Source of the DNA: Paenibacillus endoradicis
Lineage (GTDB): Bacteria; Bacillota; Bacilli; Paenibacillales; Paenibacillaceae
Assembly (NCBI RefSeq): GCF_024721975.1
Contig: NZ_JANQBB010000001.1
Span: forward strand, 558,001 to 622,000
Direction of reading: 5' to 3'
DNA: 64,000 bases
Shown here: in pieces, positions 26,186-35,536 of the stretch
Numbering within the stretch: position 1 is the stretch's first letter
How the letters are laid out: each line of letters starts with the position of its first letter
Notes under the pieces: generated by a model
What the model saw: only the letters and a program-made list of their open reading frames with translations
What the model was told of the DNA's origin: nothing
Database searches by the model: none
Program-made: the position numbers and the translations under genes

Positions 26186-26286
26186 GGGAATCTCTCCTTT
26201 AGCATTCGTGTGAATGGCTTATTCATCATTTATTTTTACGCAATAGCTTGTCAGAATAGACCTTTATATGTAAGGAGATCATCATT

Positions 26287-27396
26287 TTGAAAATGAACAA
26301 ACTTGAAATACAATATAAAACGATATTGAAAACTGCAGTTATTACGATTGTTGTGATGGCGGTTCTGCTGTATGCCCCATCCCCTTTTGTAGTTGTTAAG
26401 CCTGGTGTTGCTGTTTCATCAAATTCATTCGTAACCGTTATTGATAAAGCTGTATATCCAAACTGGGATCAGACTGATCAGTCGATTGGGTCAGATACGG
26501 AAAGAGAAGGTACATTTCTACTAACTGCTGTATTAATGGATGCACCCAATATATGGGATTCATTACGATCTATCTTTCAATCTAATAGAACAGTAATGTG
26601 GAAATATGAAGTGTTGGGTGGAGATACTGTTGAGCAATATGCAAAGCGCGCAACTACAATGATGCAAGGATCTTATGATCACGCTTTAGAAGCGGCATAT
26701 AGATACTTAAATATTGCTTACCACAATGAATCTCAACAACTTTTTGTCAATACAGAATCAGCTTCAGTGAAACCCAAATCGGGTGATCAACTTCTATCAG
26801 GTGATCGTATTAATGGCATATATAGCAATGAAAGTATTACACCTGTAACCTCGGTAGAGGATATAACAGAATGGATGAAGGAACATGAAGAAGCTACAAT
26901 TATTGAGCTACAGGTTGAGCGAGTATCGGAATTAATACACTTGACAATAGACTTAGTAGGGGATAAATCGCAAGTTCTGAATGATGCCAATATTGCTACT
27001 CTACTTAGTGTAGATGGATTTAAGCAAGTGCATAACATTATTCCCGAAGAAGATAAATATAAAGTAGCGTTCGAAGATAGTTCAATCGGAGGGCCATCAG
27101 CAGGGCTTGTGTTGACTTTGACGATAATTGATCTACTTACAGATGGGGATCTAACAAAAGGTCATAAAATTGCAGTTACAGGGACGATAGATGCACAAGG
27201 TCATGTTGGAGCCATAGGTGGTATTAAGCAAAAGGTGTACTCAACAGATGAGCAAGGAGCAGAAATCTTCATCGTACCACAAGGCAACGAAGCAGATGCG
27301 ACTAAGAAAGTTCATAAACTAGGTAGTGAAATGGAAATTATCGCAGTCTCAACATTAGAAGAAGCGATGGAGGTCATCGCTTCTATTAATAATTAA
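26287..27396 (+). CDS. ylbL: YlbL/SepM-family PDZ-Lon serine protease
   Basis: A membrane-anchored protease of 369 aa with one N-terminal helix (about 13-38), a PDZ-like domain (about 145-215) and a C-terminal Lon-type catalytic domain. The Ser-Lys dyad is Ser271 in GGPSAG and Lys314 in GGIKQKV. It starts at TTG 26287, where AGGAG is correctly spaced; the ATG six bases later is too far. In B. subtilis YlbL degrades the cell-division inhibitor YneA. Divergent from ylbJ. Confidence 0.92.
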   Translation: MKMNKLEIQYKTILKTAVITIVVMAVLLYAPSPFVVVKPGVAVSSNSFVTVIDKAVYPNWDQTDQSIGSDTEREGTFLLTAVLMDAPNIWDSLRSIFQSNRTVMWKYEVLGGDTVEQYAKRATTMMQGSYDHALEAAYRYLNIAYHNESQQLFVNTESASVKPKSGDQLLSGDRINGIYSNESITPVTSVEDITEWMKEHEEATIIELQVERVSELIHLTIDLVGDKSQVLNDANIATLLSVDGFKQVHNIIPEEDKYKVAFEDSSIGGPSAGLVLTLTIIDLLTDGDLTKGHKIAVTGTIDAQGHVGAIGGIKQKVYSTDEQGAEIFIVPQGNEADATKKVHKLGSEMEIIAVSTLEEAMEVIASINN

Positions 27397-27438
27397 TTCT
27401 AGATTTATAATAGTAAATGTGAGGTCGCTAAAGGAAAG

Positions 27439-28692
27439 CTATACTCGAATAGGCGACTGTGTATAATCCATTAGACTAAGTTCTGGTTGTTCAGGTGATC
27501 TTGCTAGCATGTAAGCGGCGGTAGCCGCAATATCAAGTTCAAGATAAGTAGATGGCTTAGCAATCGCAGCGGGGGAGTGGATAATAGGAAGTGTTGCTGT
27601 TTTCTTCATTTGCTTGAGCAACGCTTGTCCTCGTTCCGTAAAACCTAAAACTCGTATGTATTGAATTCCGCTAGCAAGCTGCTCACGTTGAAAATGCTGT
27701 TTTTGATGCTGCAGTAAAATTGCAAGCAACGCCCTTTGCAACTTAGTTCTTGTATAACGCTTTGTTTTTAACTGTAAGAGTAGCTGCTCTAATGTATATT
27801 GTGGCAATGAACGTAAACAATATTTAATGCGATGTTGCAATCCTTCTTCAATCTCACGGTAAGTAGCTAAGTTGTCGCTAGAGCTAACAACGAGTGAATG
27901 AAATAGTGGAGTAGCGAAATTTTCCCAGTGCATAGGTGTAATACCTTGTTGTTGCTGTGCTACTAATAGATGGTATGTACTGCTAGGGATATAAGGTTTA
28001 ATCACATCTAGTGAAGAATGCTCCAATAATAGTTTTCTAATAGCTGTTGCACTAGCAATTGCTAAATCTGTTGGTAGTTCATCATGATATTGTGCTTTTT
28101 CACGAGTAATAGTATAAGGGGTCATTGAACTCCCTATACGTTCCTTGGCAATAAGATAGTGTAGACCAAGTGTATGATTAGGTAAGTCGAAGCGGAAATG
28201 CTCTTCCTCGTTAGCATTATTAGCAGATGAATTTTGATCGTACAATTGATGTAGTGCAGAACTATACGCTTGCGGATAACTTAATCCAAGGTTAAGATAA
28301 GACTCAAGCTGTTGTTTGAATTGTGGTGATTCTTCTGAGACAAGCTTTGCTGCTTGTAAGAGAGGTGTCAGTTGTCCACTTTCCGTGCCGAAGCAGAAAC
28401 AGTCAACTACGCCTGTAGCTTGTAGTAAGGCGATAGAGCCGTGTGCAAACCATTCTGCGGATGATGTCGCATATGCAACGGGTAACTCGATTACGAGGTC
28501 ACAGCCGCCTTGCAGTGCCATTTTGGTGCGTGTCCACTTATCAAGTAACGCAGGTTCACCGCGTTGCAAGAAATGTCCGCTCATAACAGCTACGACAGCG
28601 TCTCGCTCCGTAAGTTGCTTAGATTGTTGTAAGTGATGAAGATGTCCATTATGAAAAGGATTATATTCAACGATTAGGCCGACAGCGTTCAT
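27439..28692 (-). CDS. tmcAL: tRNA(Met) cytidine acetate ligase TmcAL (YlbM)
   Basis: TmcAL uses acetate and ATP to form N4-acetylcytidine at the wobble position of elongator tRNA-Met. The N-terminus AVGLIVEYNPFHNGHLHHL carries the nucleotidyltransferase HNGH motif. Further family marks are VAVMSGHFLQRGEPALLDKW and CDLVIELPVAYATSSAEWFA. The 417-aa length fits. It is convergent with ylbL and separated from the yceD promoter by a repeat element. Confidence 0.94.
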   Translation of the reverse strand: MNAVGLIVEYNPFHNGHLHHLQQSKQLTERDAVVAVMSGHFLQRGEPALLDKWTRTKMALQGGCDLVIELPVAYATSSAEWFAHGSIALLQATGVVDCFCFGTESGQLTPLLQAAKLVSEESPQFKQQLESYLNLGLSYPQAYSSALHQLYDQNSSANNANEEEHFRFDLPNHTLGLHYLIAKERIGSSMTPYTITREKAQYHDELPTDLAIASATAIRKLLLEHSSLDVIKPYIPSSTYHLLVAQQQQGITPMHWENFATPLFHSLVVSSSDNLATYREIEEGLQHRIKYCLRSLPQYTLEQLLLQLKTKRYTRTKLQRALLAILLQHQKQHFQREQLASGIQYIRVLGFTERGQALLKQMKKTATLPIIHSPAAIAKPSTYLELDIAATAAYMLARSPEQPELSLMDYTQSPIRV

Positions 28693-28729
28693 GGCTTAAT
28701 TTTCCTTTCTGAAATAAGTCTTTAAGTGC

Positions 28730-28912
28730 AAGTTCAAAATGCAGGCTTTCGCAAGCCGTGAAGATGGAGCGCTACTTGAGGGAGCAAGAAGCTCCAGTGT
28801 ACGTAATTGGTACACGAATACCGGACTTTCCAAGTTCGCTTCATATTCGATGCGAAAGTAACCTTCCTGCAATACTTCGTTATCAAAGTTTGCTTTTTGA
28901 ACAACCGCTTTT
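28730..28912. repeat. Full copy of the dispersed palindromic intergenic repeat
   Basis: Imperfect terminal arms GTTCAAAATGCAGGCTTT and AAAGTTTGCTTTTTGAAC pair. The middle contains AGATGGAGCGCTACTTGAG, GTGTACGTAATTGGTACACG and AAGTTCGCTTCATATTCGATG. About 80% of it aligns with the copy at 56026-56198. It lies in the divergent tmcAL/yceD spacer. A minus-strand frame of 98 codons that crosses it is not a gene. Confidence 0.75.
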
Positions 28913-28985
28913 CGTATCAATATAGCACAATGGTGAACACATGGACAAAGTTGACATTCGACAGAAGAAATAGATCGTGATAATC

Positions 28986-29015
28986 TTGACAAAACATGAG
29001 CTAGATGGATATAAT
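28986..29015 (+). promoter_or_regulatory. Sigma-A promoter of yceD-rpmF
   Basis: A perfect TTGACA (28986-28991), an 18-nt spacer and a perfect TATAAT (29010-29015). It is 26 nt upstream of the yceD start codon. Confidence 0.85.
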
Positions 29016-29041
29016 AAACTTTGTCTGTTTGGGGTGATACT

Positions 29042-29560
29042 ATGCAGTTTCGTATGAAAGAATTGTTAGCTAAAGATCAAACTGAGATCGTGAATACACA
29101 ACTAGATGTAACAGAGCTATTTCGTAATCATCAGGATGTAATTTCTACTGGACCTTTACATATCCAATTAACAGTTAAACCAGAAGGTGAAATTGTTATG
29201 GTAGAGGGAAATCTTGAAATAGATATGGAATTAGCTTGCTCTCGTTGCCTTGAGTCGACTCATACTCACTTAAGTATTCCATTCGCTGAGCAGTTCAAGC
29301 CCGTTTCATCTGATAGCGCGGTAAGTGCTGAAGAGGACGAAGAAAGTGATCTCATTGAGATTGCCACTGAGAAATTAGATTTGCAGCCATTTGTGGAGGA
29401 GTATTTGCAGTTATTTATGCCTTTTGCTCCGCTATGTAAAACTGAATGTGAAGGTTTATGTGCGCAATGTGGTAGTAATCTTAATGAAAATCAATGTAAA
29501 TGTAGTAAAGAGAGAATCGATCCTCGACTAGAGTCGTTGAAAGATTTCTTTAAGGAATAA
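29042..29560 (+). CDS. YceD/DUF177 large-subunit rRNA accumulation protein (YlbN)
   Basis: A 172-aa protein of the DUF177 family, which affects 23S rRNA accumulation in bacteria and chloroplasts. The family motif [20 protein letters not shown] (about residues 65-85) and a cysteine-rich C-terminus ([13 protein letters not shown] ... CKC) suggest zinc binding. ATG 29042 has GGGGTG upstream. It is followed by rpmF 32 nt later, the usual yceD-rpmF pair. Confidence 0.9.
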   Translation: MQFRMKELLAKDQTEIVNTQLDVTELFRNHQDVISTGPLHIQLTVKPEGEIVMVEGNLEIDMELACSRCLESTHTHLSIPFAEQFKPVSSDSAVSAEEDEESDLIEIATEKLDLQPFVEEYLQLFMPFAPLCKTECEGLCAQCGSNLNENQCKCSKERIDPRLESLKDFFKE

Positions 29561-29592
29561 TATTCCTTAAATTTGTGAAGGAGGTGTTAAAT

Positions 29593-29766
29593 ATGGCAGT
29601 ACCTCAACGTAGAACATCCAAGACTCGCCGTGACAAACGTCGTACTCATTTTAAACTAGCTGTTCCAGGCATGGTGAAATGTGAGCAATGTGGAGAACTA
29701 AAACTAGGTCACCACGTTTGTAAAGTTTGTGGATATTACAAAACAAAAGAGATCATTTCTCAATAA
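29593..29766 (+). CDS. rpmF: Ribosomal protein bL32
   Basis: A 57-aa protein with the bL32 N-terminus [20 protein letters not shown] and a four-cysteine zinc ribbon ([20 protein letters not shown]). The start ATG 29593 is preceded by AAGGAGG. Being the Cys-containing (zinc) form, it is not the zinc-independent paralogue. Confidence 0.97.
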   Translation: MAVPQRRTSKTRRDKRRTHFKLAVPGMVKCEQCGELKLGHHVCKVCGYYKTKEIISQ

Positions 29767-29778
29767 TCGATTTCTTTA

Positions 29779-29814
29779 TAGCATCTTATCTTAGGATAAG
29801 ATGCTATTTTATTT
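29779..29814 (+). terminator. Terminator after rpmF
   Basis: TAGCATCTTATC (29779-29790) pairs perfectly with GATAAGATGCTA (29795-29806), followed by TTTTATTTT. Confidence 0.85.
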
Positions 29815-29867
29815 TAAAAAGATTATGAATTTTCAATCGGAAATGGACGTCCTTATGAATAAATAGA

Positions 29868-29916
29868 TTGCACTTAGCATAAATCTCAATTATACTATTT
29901 TAGTACCAGGTATTAA
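29868..29916 (+). promoter_or_regulatory. fapR promoter with FapR operator
   Basis: TTGCAC (29868-29873), a 17-nt spacer and TATACT (29891-29896). TTAGTACCAGGTATTAA (29900-29916) follows at the expected transcription start. It is a near-perfect match to the FapR palindrome TTAGTACCTGGTACTAA. FapR represses fatty acid synthesis genes and is released by malonyl-CoA, so the operon should be autoregulated. Confidence 0.9.
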
Positions 29917-30024
29917 AATTTGATACTAACAATATCGTTTTTATAAGCGAGCTTTTTGAACAATTTCTAAAAGTTATTAATATTTTTACATAATGAATTA
30001 ATTTGACAGGAGAGTGATGCCGAC

Positions 30025-30597
30025 ATGGCGAAATTAACAAAACGTGAGCGGCATCGTCTGCTGATTCAATATATAGAAGATAATCCCTTTGTTACAGATC
30101 GTGAATTAACAAGAGTATTGAAAGTTAGTATTCAGACGATTCGACTAGATCGTATGGAGCTAGGGATTCCAGAATTGCGTGAACGCATGAAAGAAATGGC
30201 CGAACGATCTTATGATTCAGTTCGATCTTTGCCACTTGATGAAGTTATTGGTGATATCGTTGACTTGCAACTAGATCATAGTGCTATATCAATTTTTGAA
30301 ATTCGAGATGAGCATGTATTCTCTCGAACAGGAATTGCTAGAGGACATCACTTATTCGCACAAGCTAATTCATTGGCGGTAGCAGTTATTGATTGTCCGA
30401 TCGCACTTACTGCAACAGCAGATATTCGATTTGTTAGACCGGTGAAACTTGGGGAAAAATGTATAGCGAAAGCTTATGTTCGCTTAAATAATGAAGAACG
30501 AAGCAAGTCAAAAGTAGAACTGAACACCTACGTGAGCGATGAATTGGTGTTTCAAGGAACCTTCGTGATCTATCGTTCAGATGTGACAAGCAGCTGA
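30025..30597 (+). CDS. fapR: Fatty acid/phospholipid synthesis repressor FapR
   Basis: A 190-aa regulator. The N-terminal DeoR-like HTH (about residues 1-60, [23 protein letters not shown]) is joined to a hot-dog-fold ligand domain that binds malonyl-CoA ([21 protein letters not shown]). GGAGAG precedes the ATG. It is first in the operon, with its own operator upstream. Confidence 0.95.
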   Translation: MAKLTKRERHRLLIQYIEDNPFVTDRELTRVLKVSIQTIRLDRMELGIPELRERMKEMAERSYDSVRSLPLDEVIGDIVDLQLDHSAISIFEIRDEHVFSRTGIARGHHLFAQANSLAVAVIDCPIALTATADIRFVRPVKLGEKCIAKAYVRLNNEERSKSKVELNTYVSDELVFQGTFVIYRSDVTSS

Positions 30598-30611
30598 GGA
30601 GGAGAATAAGT

Positions 30612-31601
30612 ATGAAAATTGCTATTGATGCTATGGGTGGCGATAACGCTCCGAAAGAAATAGTTGAAGGTGCTATTGCAGCGGCAAAAGAAAATCATGA
30701 TATTGAAATTGTTCTTGTAGGTAATGAGCAAGCAATTCAATCTATCATCGGCGATCAGAAACCAAGTAACCTTTCAATTATTCATGCTGATGAAGTAATT
30801 GAATCTGATGATGAACCTGTAAAGGCTGTCCGTCGCAAAAAAAATTCTTCCATGGTAGTGGCTGGTAAGCTAGTTAAAGACGGTGAGGCAGATGCGATGT
30901 TATCTGCTGGGAATACTGGGGCATTAATGACTACGGGACTGCTTATCGTAGGGAGAATTGCTGGTATCGAACGCCCTGCTTTAGCACCGTTACTGCCTTC
31001 ATTAGATAAAGTAGGAATGCTAGCACTTGATTTAGGTGCCAATATGGACGCTACTGCAGAACAACTTATGCAATATGCCGTTATGGGTAGTATTTATCGA
31101 GAGAAAGTAGAAGGTCTTAAAAATCCTCGAATAGGCTTATTGAACGTAGGTTCAGAAGAAATGAAGGGGAATGAAGTGACGAAGGCTGCATACGCACTAC
31201 TTAAAGAGAGTAATCTGAACTTTATTGGAAGCGTTGAGTCGAAGTCGGTACTTAATCGTGAATGTGATGTGCTTGTATGTGATGGTTTCTCAGGGAATAT
31301 TATGTTGAAATCATACGAAGGTGCAGCATCTACTATATTCAATGAATTGAAAAAGGCGTTTAAACTCAATTTCTTAACGAAATTAGCAGCAGCGGTTATG
31401 TTGCCAAAACTTAAAGGATTGAAAAAGACACTTGATCCGAATGAATTTGGTGGAGCGCCACTATTAGGTATTAACGGGTTAGTGCTGAAAATTCATGGTT
31501 CTTCGGATTCAAGAGCTGTTCAAGCAGCTGTGAAGCAAGCCAAAACGGCAGTAAGCAGTGGGCTTATTGCATCAATAAAAGCAGAAATCAATAAGGAGTG
31601 A
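30612..31601 (+). CDS. plsX: Phosphate acyltransferase PlsX
   Basis: PlsX makes acyl-phosphate from acyl-ACP for phospholipid synthesis. The N-terminal KIAIDAMGGDNAPKEIVEGA is diagnostic, and MLSAGNTGALM and LVCDGFSGNIMLKS are also present. The 329-aa length is normal. It follows fapR by 14 nt with GAGGAGG. Confidence 0.97.
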   Translation: MKIAIDAMGGDNAPKEIVEGAIAAAKENHDIEIVLVGNEQAIQSIIGDQKPSNLSIIHADEVIESDDEPVKAVRRKKNSSMVVAGKLVKDGEADAMLSAGNTGALMTTGLLIVGRIAGIERPALAPLLPSLDKVGMLALDLGANMDATAEQLMQYAVMGSIYREKVEGLKNPRIGLLNVGSEEMKGNEVTKAAYALLKESNLNFIGSVESKSVLNRECDVLVCDGFSGNIMLKSYEGAASTIFNELKKAFKLNFLTKLAAAVMLPKLKGLKKTLDPNEFGGAPLLGINGLVLKIHGSSDSRAVQAAVKQAKTAVSSGLIASIKAEINKE

Positions 31602-31609
31602 TCGTAGTT

Positions 31610-32593
31610 ATGAACGCTATTCCAGTAGGTATTCTTGGAACAGGTAAGTATGTACCTGAACAAGTGTTGACAAATAAAGATCTTGAACAAATGGTTGAAA
31701 CTAATGATGAATGGATCGTAACTCGTACCGGCATTAAAGAACGTCGTATAGCTGCGAGTGATGAAGCAACTTCTGATCTTGCATTCAAAGCAGCCGAGCA
31801 GGCTATTGCAAATGCAGGACTTACGGTAGATGATATTGATCTAATTATTGTAGCTACGGTTACTCCTGATATGTCATTTCCATCAACGGCTTGTCTCGTG
31901 CAAGCGAGACTTGGTGCTAAATGTCCTGCATTCGATCTATCTGCAGCATGCTCAGGCTTTATTTATAGCTTAGTAACAGGTAATGGATTAATTCAAAGTG
32001 GATTATACAAGCGTATTCTTGTTATCGGAGCAGAGACATTATCACGGATTACTGACTATACAGATCGAAACACTTGTATTCTATTCGGAGACGGTGCAGG
32101 TGCAGTTGTAATCGGAGAAGTTCCAGCAGGTCGAGGTTTCCAATCGTTTGAGATCGGTGCAGACGGTACAGGTGGCGAATTGTTGAAAGTTAGTGGTGGT
32201 GGTTCTCGTAAACCAGCATCTGCTGAGACTGTTGCGAATAAAGAGCATTCTATCTATATGGCTGGGAATGAAGTATTCAAGTTTGCAGTTCGTATTATGG
32301 GCAATGCGGCTGAATCTGCGATTGAAAAAGCAGGATTAACGAAAGCAGATATTGATCTACTTGTTCCGCATCAAGCTAACATTCGTATTATTCAATCATC
32401 ACTTAATCGTTTGGAACTTTCAGAGGATAAAGCGATGATCAACTTGGATAAATACGGCAATATGTCTGCTGCTTCAATTCCAGTTGCTTTAGCTGAAGCA
32501 GTTGAACAGGGTAGAGTCAAAGAAGGCGACAAACTTTGTTTGGTTGGGTTTGGTGGGGGCCTTACATGGGGAGCCACAGTAATCGTCTGGTAG
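31610..32593 (+). CDS. fabH: 3-oxoacyl-ACP synthase III
   Basis: FabH condenses acetyl- or branched acyl-CoA with malonyl-ACP to start fatty acid synthesis. The catalytic triad is Cys114 (SAACSGF), His in VPHQANIRI and Asn in NLDKYGNMSAAS. ATG 31610 gives a normal start with AAGGAG upstream. The next gene is about 490 nt away, an unusually large gap in this operon that is filled by repeat elements. Confidence 0.97.
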   Translation: MNAIPVGILGTGKYVPEQVLTNKDLEQMVETNDEWIVTRTGIKERRIAASDEATSDLAFKAAEQAIANAGLTVDDIDLIIVATVTPDMSFPSTACLVQARLGAKCPAFDLSAACSGFIYSLVTGNGLIQSGLYKRILVIGAETLSRITDYTDRNTCILFGDGAGAVVIGEVPAGRGFQSFEIGADGTGGELLKVSGGGSRKPASAETVANKEHSIYMAGNEVFKFAVRIMGNAAESAIEKAGLTKADIDLLVPHQANIRIIQSSLNRLELSEDKAMINLDKYGNMSAASIPVALAEAVEQGRVKEGDKLCLVGFGGGLTWGATVIVW

Positions 32594-33083
32594 TAGAGGT
32601 TATTAAAATGTAAGACTGTGATCACGATGTAACGCTAACGTAGCGTAGTCGGCGTCGAAGATAACATTCATCGGTTGCTGTGGTGCTCGTGTACCAAGGA
32701 CGTACACTCCGCTCCTCGCTTCCCTAGCTTCATGTCATCTTCTTGGTGCTGACAGCCTTACATTTTAATTTCCATTAGAATGGATATTAAAATGACGGAT
32801 TATGGCTTTCAAGTGTTTTTAGTTTGGGATCGCTTTGTAGCTCTAACGTAGCTTAGTCGACGGTGAACACATCAATCTTCGATTGCTGTCGTGCTTACGT
32901 ACATTTCATGTACGTTGTGCTACTCGCTGGATGTCTTATAATGTATCCTTGGAGCAGATAGTTTCGATGGTGCCGGTGCAGTTCTGAACTATAATTTTGT
33001 AGCTTTATTCGCTCGTGTTCACTTGTGGACACATTGCTTGGAGCTAATTGGATAAGTATGAAATAGACTTAGGAGGTTATTAC
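32594..33083 (+). repeat. Two palindromic repeat elements in the fabH-fabD spacer
   Basis: The first element (32602-32772) has near-perfect 18-bp arms: ATTAAAATGTAAGACTGT at the left pairs with ACAGCCTTACATTTTAAT at the right. Between them lie GATCACGATG, GCTAACGTAGCGTAGTCGGCGTCGAA, GTGCTCGTGTACC and GACGTACACT, shared with the copy at 60490-60644. A second, more diverged element (about 32800-33045) repeats GCTCTAACGTAGCTTAGTCGACG and GTGCTACTCGCTGG. No gene was seen in this stretch. Confidence 0.7.
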
Positions 33084-34016
33084 GTGGGTAAAATAGCTTT
33101 CGTATTTCCTGGGCAAGGTGCTCAGGTTGTTGGAATGGGAAAAGATATTTATGAGCATGATGCAGAAGCACGCTTAATTTTTGAGCAAGCTGATGCGGCT
33201 CTTGGTTTCTCGTTAAGCAACTTAATTTTTGAAGGTCCAGATAGTGACCTGAAACAAACGATAAATACGCAACCAGCGTTGCTAACGGTTAGTACAGCTT
33301 TCTTGAAATTAGTTGAGAAGGCAGGTTTCAAAGCTGATTATGTTGCAGGGCATAGCCTTGGCGAATATAGCGCACTTGTAGCTGCTGGTGCACTTAGCTT
33401 TGAAGATGCTGTACGTACAGTTCGTGCACGCGGTCAATATATGGAACAAGCTGTACCAAGTGGTCAAGGTGCTATGGCAGCGGTGCTAGGTGCAGAGCGA
33501 GCGGCGCTTCAACAGCTATGTGCAACTATTACTGCTGAAGGTCATGCAGTGGAACTTGCTAACGTTAATTGCCCAGGGCAAATTGTTGTATCTGGATCAG
33601 TTGCAGGAGTGAATGAAGTTGTTGCACGTGGTAAAGACATTGGTGCAAAACGTGTTATTCCACTTGAAGTTAGTGGTCCATTCCATTCTTCACTAATGGG
33701 TAATGCAGCTACGATGCTTGCAACTGAACTAGCTAATGTAATGATGCAAGATGCAACAATTCCTGTTATTGCTAACGTAACAGCAGAGCCTGTTGTTGAT
33801 GCAACTGAGATTAAATCTTTACTTGAGCGTCAAGTATGCGCTCCTGTACTTTGGGAAGATAGCATTGTGAAACTGATTGACCTTGGTGTAGAGACATTCG
33901 TTGAAATCGGTTCTGGTTCTGTACTAACAGGATTAATCAAAAAAATTGATCGCAACGTTAAAGTTATTACCATTAACAAGTTAGAAGCATTAGATTCATT
34001 AACGGTATCTCAGTAA
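33084..34016 (+). CDS. fabD: Malonyl-CoA:ACP transacylase
   Basis: FabD loads malonyl groups onto ACP. The nucleophile is Ser91 in GHSLGEYSALVAAG, and FPGQGAQVVGMG at the N-terminus and GPFHSSLM (catalytic His) are present. GTG 33084 is chosen because AGGAGG lies 8 nt upstream. The protein is 310 aa. A small palindrome lies between this gene and fabG. Confidence 0.97.
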   Translation: MGKIAFVFPGQGAQVVGMGKDIYEHDAEARLIFEQADAALGFSLSNLIFEGPDSDLKQTINTQPALLTVSTAFLKLVEKAGFKADYVAGHSLGEYSALVAAGALSFEDAVRTVRARGQYMEQAVPSGQGAMAAVLGAERAALQQLCATITAEGHAVELANVNCPGQIVVSGSVAGVNEVVARGKDIGAKRVIPLEVSGPFHSSLMGNAATMLATELANVMMQDATIPVIANVTAEPVVDATEIKSLLERQVCAPVLWEDSIVKLIDLGVETFVEIGSGSVLTGLIKKIDRNVKVITINKLEALDSLTVSQ

Positions 34017-34019
34017 TAG

Positions 34020-34084
34020 GTTAAGCATCCGATGTACTTTTCAATTACTAAGAAGTATATCTGGAAGTTAATTGAAAAGTTTAA
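34020..34084 (+). repeat. Palindromic spacer element between fabD and fabG
   Basis: ACTTTTCAATTA and TAATTGAAAAGT are perfect 12-bp inverted arms around a roughly 20-nt core. GCATCCGATGTACTTTTCA is shared with the smc-ftsY spacer (41221-41366). The fabG ribosome binding site follows the right arm, so the stem could affect fabG translation. Confidence 0.6.
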
Positions 34085-34095
34085 GGAGGTTTACT

Positions 34096-34845
34096 ATGTT
34101 TGCTAGCTTAGAAGGTAAGAAAGCATTAGTTACTGGCGCATCTCGTGGTATTGGCCGCGCAATCGCTATTTCATTAGCGGAAGCTGGTGCGGATGTAGCG
34201 ATTAACTACTCAGGTAGTGAAGAGGCTGCAGCGCAAACGGCAGAAGCAGTTCGTGCGCTTGGTCGTGAAGCAATACTGATAAAAGCAAATGTTGGTATTG
34301 TTGCTGAATTTGACAACATGGTTAAACAAGTGGTTGAACAATTTGGCACAGTAGATATTCTTGTTAATAATGCGGGAATTACTCGAGATAACCTTATTAT
34401 GCGCATGAAAGAAGAGGAATTCGATCAAGTCATCGAAACGAATCTGAAAGGCGTGTTCAACGGTATTAAAGCTGTGACTCGTCCGATGATGAAGCAACGT
34501 TTTGGTCGCATTATTAATATTTCATCCGTATCAGGTGTACTTGGAAATCCAGGTCAAGCAAACTATGCTGCAGCCAAAGCTGGTGTCATCGGCTTAACGA
34601 AGGCAAGTGCGAGAGAATTAGCTTCTCGTAACATTACAGTTAACTGTATTGCACCAGGATTTATCCAAACAGAAATGACTGATAAGTTATCAGAAGATAT
34701 GAAGCAGGCGTTGGAAGTTCAAATACCACTTGCTAAGCTTGGAAGTGTAGAAGATGTTGCAAATGCAGTTCGCTTCTTGGCTTCGGAAGAAGCTTCGTAT
34801 ATGACTGGCCAAACTGTTCATATTGATGGTGGCATGTACATGTAA
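34096..34845 (+). CDS. fabG: 3-oxoacyl-ACP reductase
   Basis: FabG is the NADPH-dependent short-chain dehydrogenase of fatty acid elongation. It has [12 protein letters not shown] for the cofactor, NNAGIT, the SSVSG ... YAAAKAG catalytic Ser-Tyr-Lys, and the C-terminal [17 protein letters not shown] 34096 follows AAGGAGG. The protein is 249 aa. Confidence 0.97.
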   Translation: MFASLEGKKALVTGASRGIGRAIAISLAEAGADVAINYSGSEEAAAQTAEAVRALGREAILIKANVGIVAEFDNMVKQVVEQFGTVDILVNNAGITRDNLIMRMKEEEFDQVIETNLKGVFNGIKAVTRPMMKQRFGRIINISSVSGVLGNPGQANYAAAKAGVIGLTKASARELASRNITVNCIAPGFIQTEMTDKLSEDMKQALEVQIPLAKLGSVEDVANAVRFLASEEASYMTGQTVHIDGGMYM

Positions 34846-34849
34846 GGAA

Positions 34850-35105
34850 GTTCAAAACATTCACTTGTGATCACGATGGAAAGCTCTTTAGCTTATTCGG
34901 CATCGAAAGCCTGCGTGTGCTCGTGTACTTGTGTTGTACACGTTGCTTGGTATTATTTCATCGTTTGGTAAGAGACAAGTGATCATTATGAACTTTCATT
35001 TGAAGATGTATTTCAAAACGCATGCTTTGATAACGAAGTATTGCTGGGAACTTAATCTACTTTCGAAAGTTCGCCTTTTGAATTTTCATTTTAAGAACTT
35101 TTGTG
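34850..35105 (+). repeat. Palindromic repeat elements in the fabG-acpP spacer
   Basis: AAGTTCAAAACATTCACTTGT (about 34852-34873) pairs, with a few mismatches, with ACAAGTGATCATTATGAACTT (about 34975-34996). The core has GATCACGATGG, CGGCATCGAA and GTGCTCGTGTACTTG. A second partial element follows to about 35100 (TTTGATAACGAAG, GTTCGCCTTTTGAA). No gene was seen. Confidence 0.65.
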
Positions 35106-35160
35106 GAAAGATAGCATTTTAGTATCGGTTTTCGTATAATACGATAAGGAGGTGAATCGG

Positions 35161-35394
35161 ATGTCCGATGTACTAGAACGCGTAACCAACATTATTGTTG
35201 ATCGCTTAGGTGTAGAACAAGATAAAGTAGTAGCTGAAGCTTCTTTCAAAGAAGATTTGAATGCTGACTCACTAGATGTAGTTGAACTTATTATGGAGCT
35301 TGAAGACGAGTTCAACATTGAAATTTCTGATGAAGATGCTGAAAAAATCTCTACGGTAGGAGATGTATTAAGTTACATACAATCTCATACCTAA
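35161..35394 (+). CDS. acpP: Acyl carrier protein
   Basis: A 77-aa acidic carrier protein. The phosphopantetheine attachment serine is Ser37 in [12 protein letters not shown] 35161 is preceded by AAGGAGG. It carries the growing fatty acid for FabD, FabF, FabG, FabH and PlsX. A hairpin AGTCCCGTT/AACGGGACT (35404-35425) without a T-run follows and may set transcript levels between acpP and fabF. Confidence 0.97.
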   Translation: MSDVLERVTNIIVDRLGVEQDKVVAEASFKEDLNADSLDVVELIMELEDEFNIEISDEDAEKISTVGDVLSYIQSHT

Positions 35395-35536
35395 GGTTGG
35401 ACGAGTCCCGTTGTTTAACGGGACTTAACTCCATCTCCTTCACAAATGAAATTTTGACAGACGAAAATGAGAACTGATGACAATCAATTCTTTTTGATAT
35501 AGATAAGGCAATTCAATCGTAGTAGGGGTGAACAAT

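Noticed and set aside
28696..28992. 98-codon minus-strand frame in the tmcAL-yceD spacer
   Set aside because: Most of it is the repeat at 28730-28912 and it crosses the yceD promoter.
34931..35122. 63-codon plus-strand frame between fabG and acpP
   Set aside because: It falls inside the repeat elements and has neither a ribosome binding site nor protein-like composition.
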